Assembly (NCBI GenBank): GCA_018340375.1
Contig: JAFFJZ010000001.1
Location: 57,528,001-57,592,000 of the forward strand
From: Gonatopus flavifemur
Taxonomy: Eukaryota; Arthropoda; Insecta; Hymenoptera; Dryinidae
Direction of reading: 5' to 3'
Length of the DNA stretch: 64,000 nt
Positions 12,956-26,102 of this stretch are shown here, in pieces. Every line of letters begins with the position of its first letter. The first letter of the stretch is position 1. Both the position numbers and the translations under genes were made by a program. The notes beneath the pieces are model-generated. The model saw only the letters and a program-made list of their open reading frames with translations, was not told the origin of the DNA and searched no databases.

Positions 12956-13210
12956 ACCTTGTCTCACCCTTCTACGCCACCGTCGCCGTTGCTGCTGTTG
13001 CTGTTCTTCGTCCCTTCCACGCTCCTCCTCTTTACCCTATTTTTGTTTTTTCACTTGGTCCTCCTTTACCGTCTGTTCATCGTATTCCCCTCATTTCTCG
13101 TTCGTTTTTGCTTCTATCTCTCTCTCTCTTTCTCTTTCTCTGTTGAGTTCTCACCTCTTCAACCACTTACACGCTCTCTCCTCTTTCCTTCTCGCTTTTG
13201 TTTCAGTCTC
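12956..13210 (+). repeat. Polypyrimidine tract with (CT)n core
   Basis: The plus strand is almost entirely C and T for about 250 bases, with a CT microsatellite at about 13115-13141. This strand asymmetry suppresses stop codons and explains the 166- and 117-codon Ser/Leu/Phe frames here, which I do not regard as genes. Confidence 0.8.
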
Positions 13211-14757
13211 TTCGGTTTCCTAGCGGAGGAGAGTCCACGGTCTCGGGTAGTATTTGCATGCGAAATTAATGCCTTTCTATTTCGGTACCGAATTAAATTT
13301 AAGTTTGCATAAAGAAAACGGCGATTTATTCGTTTATTCTAGAGAATATAAAAGGGAACGGTGAGAAATGGTGTGGGTGTGTAAGAAAGAGGGTTTGAGT
13401 AAACTCCCTATCACCAAAATGTCAGTTCCTGGATCAAGTACGTTTTTATCATCAAAACGAACCTCGGCAATCGTTCCTTTTTTCATTTCAACAACCAAGT
13501 TGTCTTTGTTCTTCTCATTTTTCTTTGCCATTCATTTTTTGTCCCTTCTGCTCAATCTTGTGATTGTTATTCCTCTTCGGGTAATATCTCCGCTTGGGAT
13601 GGTCGGGGTGGAGATATCATCGACGGATTTTTTTTTTCAAAATATGTCTTTCGTACGTTCATTTGCAATAATAGTTGAGGGAGAAATAGTTGATGGGATG
13701 GGGAATGATAATGATGATGATGATGATGATGACGATTACGACTACCATGATGACAATGACGAAGACGACAACGATGATGATGATGATGATACATTCACAT
13801 GAGAAAATGTGTATAGTTTTTTTGTTTTCGTGATTGCGAATGACAAATCGTTGTTGTTGTTGTGCAACAAAACTTCAACTCCGATACAGTTTTTCATTAT
13901 TTTTCGAATATCGTTGCAACGTTTTAAAGTTTTCGAGCTCAAATTCGAATAATCGATTATCAAAGACTAGCGGAGAATGTATTTTACTACATCAACAAAT
14001 CATTTCAATCGAAACGTATGAAACATACTTCGCAAACATAATTCGAACTCGCGAACAGTTAGCTTAGTGTTCCGAAGCCTTTTAATGAGATTCTAAAGTC
14101 GGTTTCTGGTATCCCGCTTTGTCCTTGCAATTTGCCTGTGTGGTCGATACGAGAGTTAGAAGGAGACAGCTTGTAACGACTTCGAAATCCCGTTAATGGC
14201 ACTAAAGTTACCTCATACTTTTTGTTACATTCCATTCTCTTTTTCCCTTTATGATTGTTGTTCTTGTTATGCTGTTTCTTATTGCACACATACACACGTA
14301 TAAATATATATCCGTGACATGACATGACGAAGAAAGATTCGAAGAAGAAGCACCTGCTCGGGTTTTTTCTTCTTCGGCTGGTATTTTTTTTCCATCTTCA
14401 ACTGTCTGACAACTATCAAACGACGCGAGGGTCTCGGTTTTATTACACTTTGGCCTGTACCATCGAGTTCTCTGTCCTCTTTCTTCCTCTCGTTCCATGT
14501 AAAAAGGGTGTCGCCGAAGAGAAAGAGAATCCTCCTCCGATCGAAGCTGGTTTGGAGCTTTGATCGAATCGGAAGAAGGGATAGGAATGTACTTAGGTTT
14601 GCTTTCACGATCTCGCGCACTCCAACTTCCATTTACTTCAATTTGATTATTTTCCAAATATACAGAAGATTATTTATATTTCCCATAAAATACAATCGTA
14701 TCATTTTCTTGGTTTCGCGGAGACAGTTCGTTGGAGGCAATCTTTCTTTATAAAATG
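13211..14757. other. Gene-free stretch with overlapping spurious frames
   Basis: Open frames of 75-149 codons occur on both strands, but they overlap each other and are low in complexity (poly-Asp/His from the GAT repeat, Lys/Arg/Glu from purine-rich runs near 14330-14560). None shows a recognisable domain. Confidence 0.5.
13704..13790 (+). repeat. Interrupted (GAT/GAC)n tract
   Basis: About 87 bases of GAT, GAC and AAT triplets. Read on the plus strand it gives the poly-Asp end of a 144-codon frame (13368-13802); read on the minus strand it gives poly-His or poly-Ser. The interruptions suggest an old repeat, not a selected acidic domain. Confidence 0.85.
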
Positions 14758-14975
14758 AGTGAATGGAAGTATATGGCGAGATTATTAGAGCACACGTGAT
14801 ATCTGCGCGCCATAGAACAAGTCACGTATTCCGTATAAAGTGCTGTTAAAATGTCACCATCACCGGCATTTTACGAGTTTAATAAAAATTAGAACGACGT
14901 TACGCGGTTATAGCTAAATGTTTCGGTTAGTAGTTTCGTACGGTGCTGATAAATTGCGTACGGCAAACGATTTTA
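14758..14975. promoter_or_regulatory. Possible cis-regulatory block
   Basis: Complex sequence with an E-box (CACGTG at about 14793), repeated ACGGC/ACGGT-type words, TTTAATAAAAATTAG-type homeodomain cores and no stretch of low complexity. It sits between AT-rich simple DNA. This is an inference from sequence texture; there is no gene nearby to assign it to. Confidence 0.22.
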
Positions 14976-16760
14976 ATCAGTAGACAAATATTTTGTTCAT
15001 TTAATTGCAGAAATATTCTCTTCTGAATTGTGAGAGGATGGAAATGTGAAATAGAAATCCATACGCTCGTCTTCAAAAATCTTGTGGAAGTGCTTTACGT
15101 GACCTATCTCTCTCCCTGATATCTCTACTGCTACATTCAATGTATTCGCTCAAGGATATATATTTTGTACACGTTGAGAAGAAGTCTCGAAACACCACGA
15201 ATACGATAAATTTTTTATAAACGTGGAGACACGATGACAATCTGTTTCCAATGATAATCTTTTTCGGGAGAATATGAAATTCGAAGGAGGAACGTCGACA
15301 TATGAGGAAAAAGGAGTTGTAATATTTTGTTGGTATTTTTTCAAACGTCACTTGAATTCACTTCCCTCGGGTTCTCAAAGGGGAATTGAAAAGAGGAAAT
15401 ATGTATTCTTGGAAACGAATTGTTTTATTCGTGGAAATATGTCGTTGTCGGTATTCTGATATTCTCATTCTTTTTTGTTGCAGAGAGACAAGGTAATGAG
15501 AGTCGTTAATGCTGATAAATATGTTATAAGCAGTAATTCGTATTGGCAGTTGAACGCGTAGAAATGACTTAATAGGTCTGGTAATACACGGTCGTCATCG
15601 CGGTAGTTACACGCTCGGCTTCAAACTAGAACAGATTTTTATAACGTATATAGTGGTGAACATCGACGTTTTATCGGACATTATGTGCATACTGGTTTAC
15701 TTCATTCATGTGGTACCGCGTACAACGTGTTCGAAAAATCGATAACTTTTATATTCATTACCAACCACTACACGGTAACTTTTGTCTTTATCCTCGAGTG
15801 TGCCTTTCTCTTTCCCATTATTGAAGAATTTCGAGTACTTGTTATACCTTTTTCATATTTTATCGCGTTAACAGACTCATACAAGGTTCATCAATCAATC
15901 CCCTTATGGGTCATTACTGGGCCACTCATTAATGGCTCGTCGAGGGTTGACTACCGAATGATACCGTAGGTTCAGTAATGGCATTGAATAATCGTCCGTG
16001 ACTGCACGATAAACTTCACAACACTTGTTCATACGTATTTCAATGTATAAATATATGATCTTTCTGTTGTTTCGGTATGAAGAGAATACAATATTATCCT
16101 CAACATTGAACATTTGAATCAAGGAAGAAGACATCCGTTTTTGGATGTCACTTTTTTCACACAATCAGTTTCAGTTTTCACGTGTGCTCTGTGAAAATTT
16201 TAATTTTGTTGTTCTCAGCCCTTCCCTAATTGCCGAGATTTCTGGGCCGGAATTCATTCTTCCCTACGAGAATTAATTAAACATCCAATTAAGAATTTAA
16301 ATTAAATTCAGACATGAAACATCGGACAATCTTATGTGAAAACTTCAAAGATTCGCATGAATTAATTCGCAATTTGAAGATGAATCATCAAAAATGTGAG
16401 TTATATTCGTATTTGGGTAGTGCCATAAATCTGCACGTGAATTGATAGTTACAACAAACTGCGCTTGACCAAGAAATGTGTACTCTTCGCTATATCAAAA
16501 GTTTGACTCGCTCATTTTATGCGAGAATGCATTCTATTCTACCGAGTGAAGATTTTGAATTCTCTTGGTAAATTCATAACCGAGAGGAGAACTGACAAAA
16601 TTCTTGAGGACTTGTGAGATCTCAGTATTGTATTTGAATAAAATTTCTCATCTCACATCCTCTTGAATTCTATGACAGCATTCAATAATTCTCAATTAAA
16701 ACCTCACACTTGGTTAGACGAGCGAATCTCAAGTATTCGTTATTTCCATCAATCACGTAT
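14976..16760. other. Gene-free stretch
   Basis: No exon or RNA gene recognised. A moderately complex piece at 15500-15660 follows a T-rich run and may be regulatory. The remainder is AT-rich with TTAATTAA-like words near 16270-16310. Confidence 0.5.
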
Positions 16761-17400
16761 CATGCATGAACGCATAAATGTCTTGGAGACAACTCGAAAG
16801 TGTTCACGTGACAGCATCGCACGAGTATCATGAATGTACTCCTAACGTACATCGTACACATGCACGTACAAATAGCGGAGATGACACGCATACAGAGGCA
16901 AATGCGTAACATTGTACAGCAGTACAGAGGATCGTAGCTTGTGTGGTCTATAAAGTTCAAATGGAATTGGAATACAATGCATCGCCGACCAATGTCACCC
17001 ATGTTACTGAGACAGCCGCAGTGGCTTTACTTGGTTCGGCCTGAACTGACCAGACACATGAACAACTTCATTAAAGTGTCTCCCATACGTTCTGATCTAG
17101 GGTTTCGGGACAGAGCAGACCAGGAGCATCGTTCACGTCGTAACGCATGTATTCGCCGTGCGAAAATTCGTGCAACGAAACGTCCGATGGTACGGTCACC
17201 AAACTACGAATAGTATTAACGTCACGTATATTATTCCTTTATTTATTCAAGTTTTAACGAACGTACCCTGCAACTATGCTGCACCGCTGCGTGCTGTACC
17301 GCCCTCTACCGTACCTTACACGACTGACCAGTCATGTCCTTTCCGCTCTCTTTGGAATAACAAATTCGATACAGAATTGAATATCGAATCGATATGAAAG
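16761..17400 (+). other. Moderately GC-rich patch with a 90-codon frame, function unknown
   Basis: GC rises locally and a frame at 16941-17213 starts with ATG and reads Arg/Pro/His-rich; an 80-codon frame on the minus strand (16760-17002) is also open. I recognise neither. The patch could be an untranslated exon, an old coding remnant or chance. Confidence 0.15.
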
Positions 17401-17629
17401 TCAATTTCTCGTCATCATCGTTACGACGGTATAAACACAATCATTAAATCGAAAACGAGGGGACGTCATGAAAATAATCATCAAAACGACCTATTAAAAC
17501 AATTTTCTCGAATGAAAATTGTTTACTCTTTTTCCCCGCATCAATATATGATGATAATAATATATATAAACACAAAAAGTTCAACATGCATTAAACGATA
17601 TTACGATTGAACTCGATTAAGCCATTTTT

Positions 17630-17800
17630 GAGAATGATACAAGCGCAAACACGGGACTCCGGGAAATATGACGTTCTCGCCGCATTTGGCTGATCATAAC
17701 GGGATATTACCACTCGTATTACGGGAATTCTGGTGATTCAAGTCATATCATTCGTGTTTCAACATGTTTGTACACGATATCGTGGTACAATTTCGGTTAA
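17630..17800. promoter_or_regulatory. Possible cis-regulatory block
   Basis: A complex segment (CAAACACGGGACTCCGGG, GGCTGATCATAACGGG, CGTATTACGGGAATTC) with a repeated ACGGGA word (about 17652 and 17722) and no microsatellite. It stands out from AT-rich surroundings. Regulatory role is inference only. Confidence 0.2.
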
Positions 17801-18989
17801 TTAAACATTTTTATTCCCTCTCGCCTCGTTGGTTTGTTATATTCAATTCGTTAAAGGACGAATCGAGATCGATTATCGACGATATAAAGCCGACCGTTTT
17901 ATTTCCCTTGATTCGTTCGAATTAACAACCATCATTCATCGAGAAGAAAATTCATCATGTTTTATTTATATTTCGGTATAACTCGTTCGCGTAATACGAT
18001 CATAGCAACATTTTATTTCGAGTCATCAATTTTCCGTAACACGGATTTCCCTTTTCCAATGAAAATCGTTCACATGAGACGAAAAATGTGTGTCCGAACA
18101 GTGCATATTGTTGAATATTCGATGAAATATAATGTATGGCGATTGGGAATAGCAAAGTATATTTCACCTTCGTATGCGTCACAGAGAATAGAAGAGACCG
18201 GCTGTCGTGGGTATTAGGTACGGGGGACGTATATCACGTTACGATTCGCATGTAAACGTATGTATATACACGTTTAAAGAAACATCCTCGTGAGATCTGT
18301 TACTCGTTATCCAAAGAAGACGGATGTTGGTTGTGTCATGAGGTCAGGGTAAAAGGCTTACGTTACCATCGACCCAAATCGATCATCCTTGCGATGTCCT
18401 TGCATACGAGAAATAAACTATTAGAAATTGTTTTTTTCAGAGTCTTCGGAATGCGAACTCGTAGTAACAATTACTTTATCCGTCACGGAATGTGCGTATA
18501 ACGACAAATCTCTCGATATCCCTCAACTTTTCAATACAGGTTCCGAGATGAATTATTTTCTATCAATTTTATTTCATAGTAGGGATAGAAATTTTAGATT
18601 TCTCAACCTCGATCTTTTTTTCTCCGGTTAAAAACAATTCCACGGAATAAGGTAGGAATTATTGATCTCCCATTAGCCTTGATCTGAATTCCTAACTTGA
18701 ACATCTTCTCTAGTTTTTAGAGGTGACGATTGATGGCCGTGTTTAGATTCTCTGCCAACTCGCTTGTTTGTTGGCAATTCTGCTGAATCCAGACTTTCCG
18801 ATCGTTCTTGACCTTTCGAAGATAAATTTTCAGCACAAAACTGTGAGAAAATTCAACTCGTTTTCAAATTTATAGGAAATTGTACATTATGTGAGAAAGT
18901 ATTCATATAATACCATCGAGATAGAATGAAGAAGAAGACGAACTGGATTATATTTAAACGCACGAAAGTGGGAAAGAATAATGAAGTTT

Positions 18990-19260
18990 TCCCAGTTCCT
19001 ATCGTTGGTGCTCTTTTTTTCTCGATTTAAGGGAGGATAGTAATTACAATTGGGGAGACCGCTATCACCAGCGAATGGTCATCCAATCGATACGTTAAAG
19101 CCGCGATTTCCGGTCGAACGGTGCTTCAGCCCAGAAATCAAAGCAGGCAAACGTTAATTTAACGTCACGCTTTCGGGAAATCCGTTTTTGCGAATTCTAC
19201 TCCCGGTTTAATTGCTAGACCAGGAAGGGTGAATCAGTGAGCGATAATGGTCGCGGATTA
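18990..19260. promoter_or_regulatory. Possible cis-regulatory block
   Basis: Complex sequence containing AGTAATTACAATTGG, CAAACGTTAATTTAACGTC (an imperfect palindrome) and CCGGTTTAATTGC, so several homeodomain-type TAAT cores lie in one compact region. This fits an enhancer, but no conservation test is possible here. Confidence 0.22.
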
Positions 19261-22250
19261 ATAGTATTTGTGAGTAATATGCGAAAATTTGAATAGCATC
19301 AGCGTTTTACAAGTTCTTTCTTGCTCATTTAATTTGTTCCTATGATTAGTGGATCCGAAAATAACATTGATACGTAACAACACCACAGTTGGATTTTAAT
19401 TGTGAATGAGGGAGGTTTTGTTCTCAGTAAATATATTCTTTTGATAATAAATTGCTGTTTTTATTCATCAAACCATGTTCGTTCATTTTGTGACTCAATG
19501 TGCGTAATTAATCGAATCTCTTCTTGATTGGCTATCAGAAAGATGGAAAAAGCACTCAGTTCTGTCATGGATTTGCAAAAACACTTGAATAAACTTCAAC
19601 ATTATTCTTTGTACGAAAAAAATAGAAATAAACTTCGTCTGTCACAAGAACATTCGCATAAATTAATATTCATTTATAATTATCCATAAAAGGCACAGAA
19701 GAAAGTCGAATACAGTTGTGAGAGTGTTGAAAAATGTCAACTCGCAGGGTCGTGAAATAGATAAGCAACAACTGATTCGCGATGCGTCCATATTCAATCT
19801 TTTGTTGCTTATAGATATATATATTCGATGAGATTGAAGATCAAGCGATAAACGCAACATCGTTTAACGAACTGTCGTTATATGGGATATTGTGCCATAC
19901 TTATCGGAAGATCTGAAGCGCATGTCTGTTTATCGGGATGAAAAATCATTTGAGCGCGTAAAACGCGTGTGTGATTATCGTCGAACACTGCCTTTGTGCG
20001 AATCTCGCGTACTTATATTTGTCATCACACGTGCAAAGACACGGAATCATTCTTATCTCGTTCCTTCTCTTTTTTTATATTCTCGGCTCATTTCGCTTCG
20101 TCGTTAAGAAACGCTATGATATCGTCATTTCAGGCGTTTGTTTTTCCCTGATGATGTAGCTTTCACCTCTACGAACATACAGGGTATACTTTCTTAACTG
20201 TACGTCACTCTGATAACACCTACGATAGAAGGAAGTGAACGTGAAAAGATTACAACGTCGATATTTCTCAATCGCGATTTATCGTTTCGAAGAAATCCAT
20301 GAGTTTTCAAGCCATATATTCTCCTGAATGAAAGAAGGAAAAAGGCATTGGCGAAGGTATATCTCATATAAAGAATTAAAATATCAACATTACGTGCACT
20401 ATTCCGTTGCTTGAATAAATCATTGAAATTCAAAGTACCTGCACTTTTTTCTTTCGTGCAAAACTTTTCTCCGTGCTCTGAAAAAAGGAAGAAGACCCGA
20501 GGAGGAAAACAAGAAGGAATAGAGGATACGTTTGAAAGATCTTCTCTCGAAGCGATTCGAGTCCGTATAGTTCCCACCGATCGAATTGTTTCCATCTTTT
20601 TCTCGCCACGAGGATCGAAACGAGAGCGACAACGACGAATCTACCGCATCTCTTTTACTCGGCGCGCAAGCTTTCCAAATACCAAAGTCTACCCTTCGCG
20701 TAAGCTTCGAAGCCAATCCGAAATCACATTAAGTCCGTTTCAATGCGTCCAGTCAAAACTCCAATCTAAAACTTCTCCTACCGATTCTGTCAGTTCTTCG
20801 ACGACAGCATCGGCGACGATAGCAGCTGGAATTAGAAATACCGAAAATAGTTCTTCATCGAAGGAACAACGTCGATTAATTTCATTCCGTATATATATAT
20901 ATATATAAATTTGTTTGAACATGTAAAGTTTTCCAGGTATGCATGTGTTAGTTCTTTTGAGAGAATGCTGAGATTGGGAGACATACTTTTGTACTTGAAC
21001 AACCATCCTGGAGGGAATCTTTGATCGTGATTGGCCATTATCTATATCGGCACATTCCACTCACTTTGGCAAGTGAATGGAAAGAAACTGGCAATAGGAA
21101 TGAGGGAGAATAATCTTAAAAATCAATATTCAAAATCATTGTTTGCTCTTCTATTTTGGAAATTATTACTCTTTTTCATCTTTTTCCTCAAAGCGAAAGT
21201 GTCGATTTTTCCCATAGAGAAACACATAAAATTGCTCAATTTTAATTGAGATTTCATGAAACTTACATCAATACGAGCGGAATTACAAGTAGCCCAAATA
21301 AAGGCAAATATATAATGAGAGACTCGATCGTCAAATTAGCTTGAAGGAAGCAGAAAGATATCGTGCGAAAGTTCAACTGCAGTAAGACGAAGTTACGCCA
21401 ATTAAGTATTCCCTCTGTCCAAGACGCTTCCTTCCGCTTTCGTCTTTCTTTGTATTTTTTGCCTTTTTTTTCATTCTTTTTTTTTTATTCCTCTTTCGAG
21501 TAGGGTTTCAAGTGGAGATGTACTCGAACAGGTATAAGATGTAGTACTGTGCGAATGCATCGGCATGGGAGGGTAAAGACGAGAATCCGCAGGGTGATCT
21601 CATTAATTTGTCGATGAAAGTTTCGCGAGTTTCTCGAACGAGGTACGAGGTGGTGACTACTAAGAAGTTTTCTTTCTGTACTTCCTCGTCTTTCTTACCT
21701 TCGTCTCTTTTTATTCTTCTGCTTTTTCCTTCATTGAACTGTCACGATGGATTGGATTCCGCCAATAACGTCTCGCGACGTGGGTAACAGCCAATCACGA
21801 AGAATTCTCTCTTCGCGATGGTTATTTCTTCATCGAATCCCTGCTGTTCGCTGACTTACCATTCTATAATTCTGATTTTTTATAATCTACGTGTGCAATT
21901 CATATCGTTTCTATTTTACGTAACAATTTTTCTTCCAACGAATTCTCTAAGAAACAGGGGAAAAAAAGTGTAGCGGAACAAACGATCGTGAACGCGATAA
22001 ATCAAAGTCAAGATGCGGAGATACCCCCATGTAATTCCCGTTTAATCCCCAGACGATGAAACGACAAAGAGATTATGTATCAAGAGTTATAATAATATAT
22101 GTAAGAAAGTTTTCCACATGAAAGAACAGAAGAGACGACACAGCAAACGTCGAAATCGAAAATGCTTCTTTTGTTTTTTCTCTATCCCAGCAGAATTCGT
22201 GAGAGAGTTTAATGACAGAGGACAAAAGCATCGGAGGAATAGAGAACGGG

Positions 22251-22275
22251 AGAAGAAGGAGAAGAAGAAGAAGGA
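22251..22275 (+). repeat. (GAA)n purine tract
   Basis: GAA/GGA units within a purine-rich stretch. A pyrimidine-rich tract of opposite sense follows at about 22378-22440, so the two can pair loosely as an imperfect hairpin. Confidence 0.8.
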
Positions 22276-25186
22276 ACGGAAAAAGGAATGAAAACGTGGA
22301 AATCCGTTGTTTTCTCCGCAAACATGAATTCTACATCGAAATGAGTTTAAAAACGTCGCGTAATTCGCCAACGACTCTTCTTTCTTTCTTCCTTTCTTTC
22401 TTTTTCTTTTTTCCTCCGTTCTTTCTTTCCACCTTTCTTTTTGTTATAGTCTTTTCCGCGTCGAAACTTCTCCTCGAGACGGCCGAGGGAACAGAACCTG
22501 GCAATATGCTACTGTCGAGAGACAGAGACATTTGGAATCTTTTCCGGCCTGAATAAGAAAAGGAATCTCATTAATTCACCGAAAGGACAGTTCCTGTCAA
22601 AAACTTTTCGGTCACAAACTGTGACTCGTCAACTAACGTATAGTTGCAAACTTACGGTTCGTCATATCAGTTGGCGTTCTTCTGAACGTCGTCCATAGAT
22701 TTCTCACACTTTCTGCAAAAGATATCCTATCAACTACAAATAAAACTTTGTTCTATCCGCAAAAATATTCTCTTCACAGGATTGCGACACCTGGAATCTT
22801 TTTTTTTTTCATTAGTCAATCTGCGAGTTCTAGATTTGTCGTCACCCTGATTGACAAATATTTTCATGTTAGGAAAAAATATTTAGTTGTGCACGGAAAA
22901 CATTGTATGGTCATCGCAACCGATAACATAAGTTTGGGGCGAGCCAGATACAGCCAATTTGTTCCGTGTGTCGATGATTTTTCTTGCTCTTTCAACAATT
23001 TTTTTCTTCCGCAGATCAGTTTACTATGCCAGCGATACTTTTCCCTCCATGGGACGTTAGCGAATATTAGATTTTTTCCTGCTATGGTATTTCAACGAAA
23101 CTTCATAATATTGGCATACAATTAATTTGATGAAAGTTTTCAAAAGAATCGTCGTACGGTTCTTTTGATGGAAAAAATACCCGAGGGGCCAGAGCCAAAC
23201 GACTCATCCCTTCTGTTATCCCAAACGATACTTTCCACCACTTTTACGATCCCTTAGGTCTCCAAGATCGTTCGAGTGGAACTTCTCGATATGTTTTGCA
23301 AAGGGAATCATATTGTGATTACTTTGAGAAGTTCGTTAACTTAATTATGTGACTAATACCAGTCGCATCAACAATTCATGCTACACTTTTATAGACATTT
23401 TCTGTTTGAAAGGTAAATCGGGTTCAATCGATAACAAGGATGAAATGAATATAATTGAATATAAATCACGTTCTCTTCAATTAGTTTCCTACTTGTTCGA
23501 TGAATCAAATCGAGTATATTTTCAACACTAGAATGTTGTCTGAGGAATCAAATTTTATGCGTCAATTAAATGCGTATGAATATGAAAGGATATAAATTCA
23601 TTTGATGCTAATTGGAAATATACGATATACATTTACAGGAATCTCAGCCTCAACATTCTTATCAATAACTGTGGATCTTACTGTGCATTTACGGTAAATG
23701 GACCTTGGAAGATAACAACGTTGGTAGGAGAAAAGTTCATCTTATACGTATGCAACTAAGATGAATTTCCTACAAAGCAGATAGTGATGTGAAGTGCGAA
23801 GGTTGTTGCTCTTCTACCACACGGTTATTCCTCATCTGTTTAAGTCTGATCATCCTTTTCTCGGCAAGATCCTTTTTGCGATGTTCTCCCAGGCGTGACC
23901 GGTGAAAGATGACCAAGAAGGAGAAACACACGGAACTTGAGATGGGAGGTCCGTAGGTCGAGGATGGTTCGCTAGTTGCGCTGGACGAGGTCACTTTTCT
24001 CGTACATGTACCGATACCAATACCTTCGCGAATTCAGGCTACATTGAACACGAAGGCCAGGCCTCGAAGCTTGCACTCTCGCGCGATCGTTTGGACGAAA
24101 GAGCGATCTCTGGTTGATTCGATCGACCAGAAACCTCATTCCAAGTTACAAGCTCCACGAATTTCATCGTAGATGGAACAAGAAATAGTCGTCATCGGCT
24201 ACTCCTTGTTCTATTCTTTTTTGAAAGAATAGTGTTGGAGGGAAACCTTGTTCTATACTCCCGAAATTCGAATCAGTTACATCTCACAAATTCTTGTATT
24301 GAATGGTTAACCATTTGAATTTCAACACCTAATCGTCAATTAGAATTATGCTCGCTTCACTCACATTTTTAGAACCTCGTTGTTGCTTTTCCATTAGCTC
24401 ACATGCATTTATAGACATTGTTTATGTTCAGAGAGTCAACAATTTAGCGTTGGCAATTTTCACTTATGCGGTAAATATCCATGTCTGATTCTCGTTCTCA
24501 TGATTGGAACGACAGATTTTCCACATCAAAGTAAATCACATTATTGATATATTGATAGCATTTATGGCCCACATTTCAGCATTATAAATTGTGGATATAA
24601 GTCAGAATCATTTTATCTGACCTCCAAGTCAATCTTTGCTGAATCCACATTATCACCCAGAAGTCAATCCTTGATGATCCTTCAATGGTCGCCGTCCATG
24701 AACGTTTAATGACGTCTATGACCCAGTAACGCTCTATTATTCGATCGACAGATAAATGTTGTATGAATATCGCTTTCAGAAATATACATTGAATTTTGTG
24801 AATCATTTTGTATACATTTTCCATCTTCAATAGGAATTTGTATCAAAAGTAGGTTTTGGTAAAATTCAGTCTTCTCACGATACACTCTGACCTTTCTCTG
24901 ATATTCATCGTTATTCAACGCACTGATGAAGATAACAAAGCCTCCATTCAACTTCATTCCAGGGAATACTACCTCTCAAGCTGAATATTCTAGTGTGCAA
25001 TAGGAAAATACTCGGGCTGCTTGATTTTCGAAAGCTTTCAACGTCACGGTACTTTGAACGAACAATACGAAATAACATAAGATACATTTTTCAAATTCAA
25101 TGATTTACGATCATTTCATTTCCTTCAATGTTACATTTATGAATTCAACACACAAATTTATACGTTCCAAAATGAAAGCTCAATAA

Positions 25187-25220
25187 GGAAGAAAAAGAAA
25201 AAGAAGAAGAAGAAGAAGAA
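25187..25220 (+). repeat. (GAA)n purine tract
   Basis: A run of AAG/AAAAAG units in a purine-rich region that continues with G-rich purine sequence near 25270-25330. Confidence 0.85.
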
Positions 25221-26102
25221 CTGACCAAGTGATTGCTTTGAAAATTAAAAAAATTCTCATGCGGTCAAGAGGAAGAGAATGAGTTGAAGAAGAGAAAGGA
25301 GGGAGAGGGGGATAACAGAGAAAGAAGATATACCCTTAGACTCTGGATGTCAAATTGCATGGAAGCCTTTACTCGACATTGAAGAGGGTTGGACTTACCA
25401 TCTTGGTATCTCGAAGCGAGATCGATCGTAGTCCTAAGGAATCTTAATGGAGCCTCAGGATTACCATTCAAGAATGAGAGGAAGGTGATAGAGCTAAGAC
25501 GTTTTCTACAGTCTTTTATTTTCATTTTTCTTACATACCTTGGATTGAGAAAGAGAGAAGAAAAAAAAAAGATATAAGTAATGGTGGTTTCAACACGAAA
25601 GAGACTAAGTGAAAAGAATTTCACATTTCATTTGTTCGATACGAAAAGAAGAGAAAATCTCATTATCACTCGAATCACTCCACGATGCACAGAGGGACTA
25701 AAGTTCGAAACACCGAGAAAAGCTAAATGCTAAAAAAAAATCCTAATTAAGTATTTTTGTATCATTTCGAGGATTGTTTTTGCATTTGTTGATGATTCGA
25801 AGAGGTGTAAAGATCGCTTTATTTTGCCCCCCACGTGAGATGTCGATTATAGCGAAATAAAATTCATTTCTCAAGCTGTTACGAGGCGCAATAAAGAAAC
25901 TCCTCAACGAAATATCATTTTCTCAAATTTTTATTCCACATTTACGATGAGCGATCTCTAACATCTCAATCAATCGAATTGCACCTGAATTTTAAGTATT
26001 TTTGGACTGCGTATCCAGCATTTTGTGTCTCAAAATTTTCATCACGGACTGGCAATCACGCACATCAGATGTTTGTAAAAGCTGAGCTAAGAAAAGGTTC
26101 AA

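Larger units (their letters stand above)
17801..26102. other. Gene-free stretch of about 8 kb
   Basis: No recognisable exon. It includes a second copy of TAAAAGGCTTACGT at 18350-18363, a complex block at 18990-19260, a TA microsatellite at about 20891-20907, T-rich runs at 21440-21500, a purine-rich then pyrimidine-rich pair at 22210-22440, and GAA repeats near 25200. The 165-codon frame at 20411-20908 has a non-ATG start and overlaps a 98-codon frame on the other strand, so I treat it as spurious. Confidence 0.5.

Noticed and set aside
12723..13312. Overlapping 166- and 117-codon frames
   Set aside because: They lie in a polypyrimidine tract and read as Ser/Leu/Phe runs; strand composition alone removes stop codons.
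13368..13802. 144-codon frame with an acidic poly-Asp tail
   Set aside because: The acidic tail is a GAT/GAC microsatellite; the preceding part has no recognisable domain or splice support.
20411..20908. 165-codon plus-strand frame
   Set aside because: Non-ATG start, overlaps open frames on the other strand, Ser/Arg-rich with no domain.
22210..22440. Purine tract followed by a pyrimidine tract as a possible inverted-repeat element
   Set aside because: Pairing is explained by low-complexity composition; there are no matching termini or flanking duplication.
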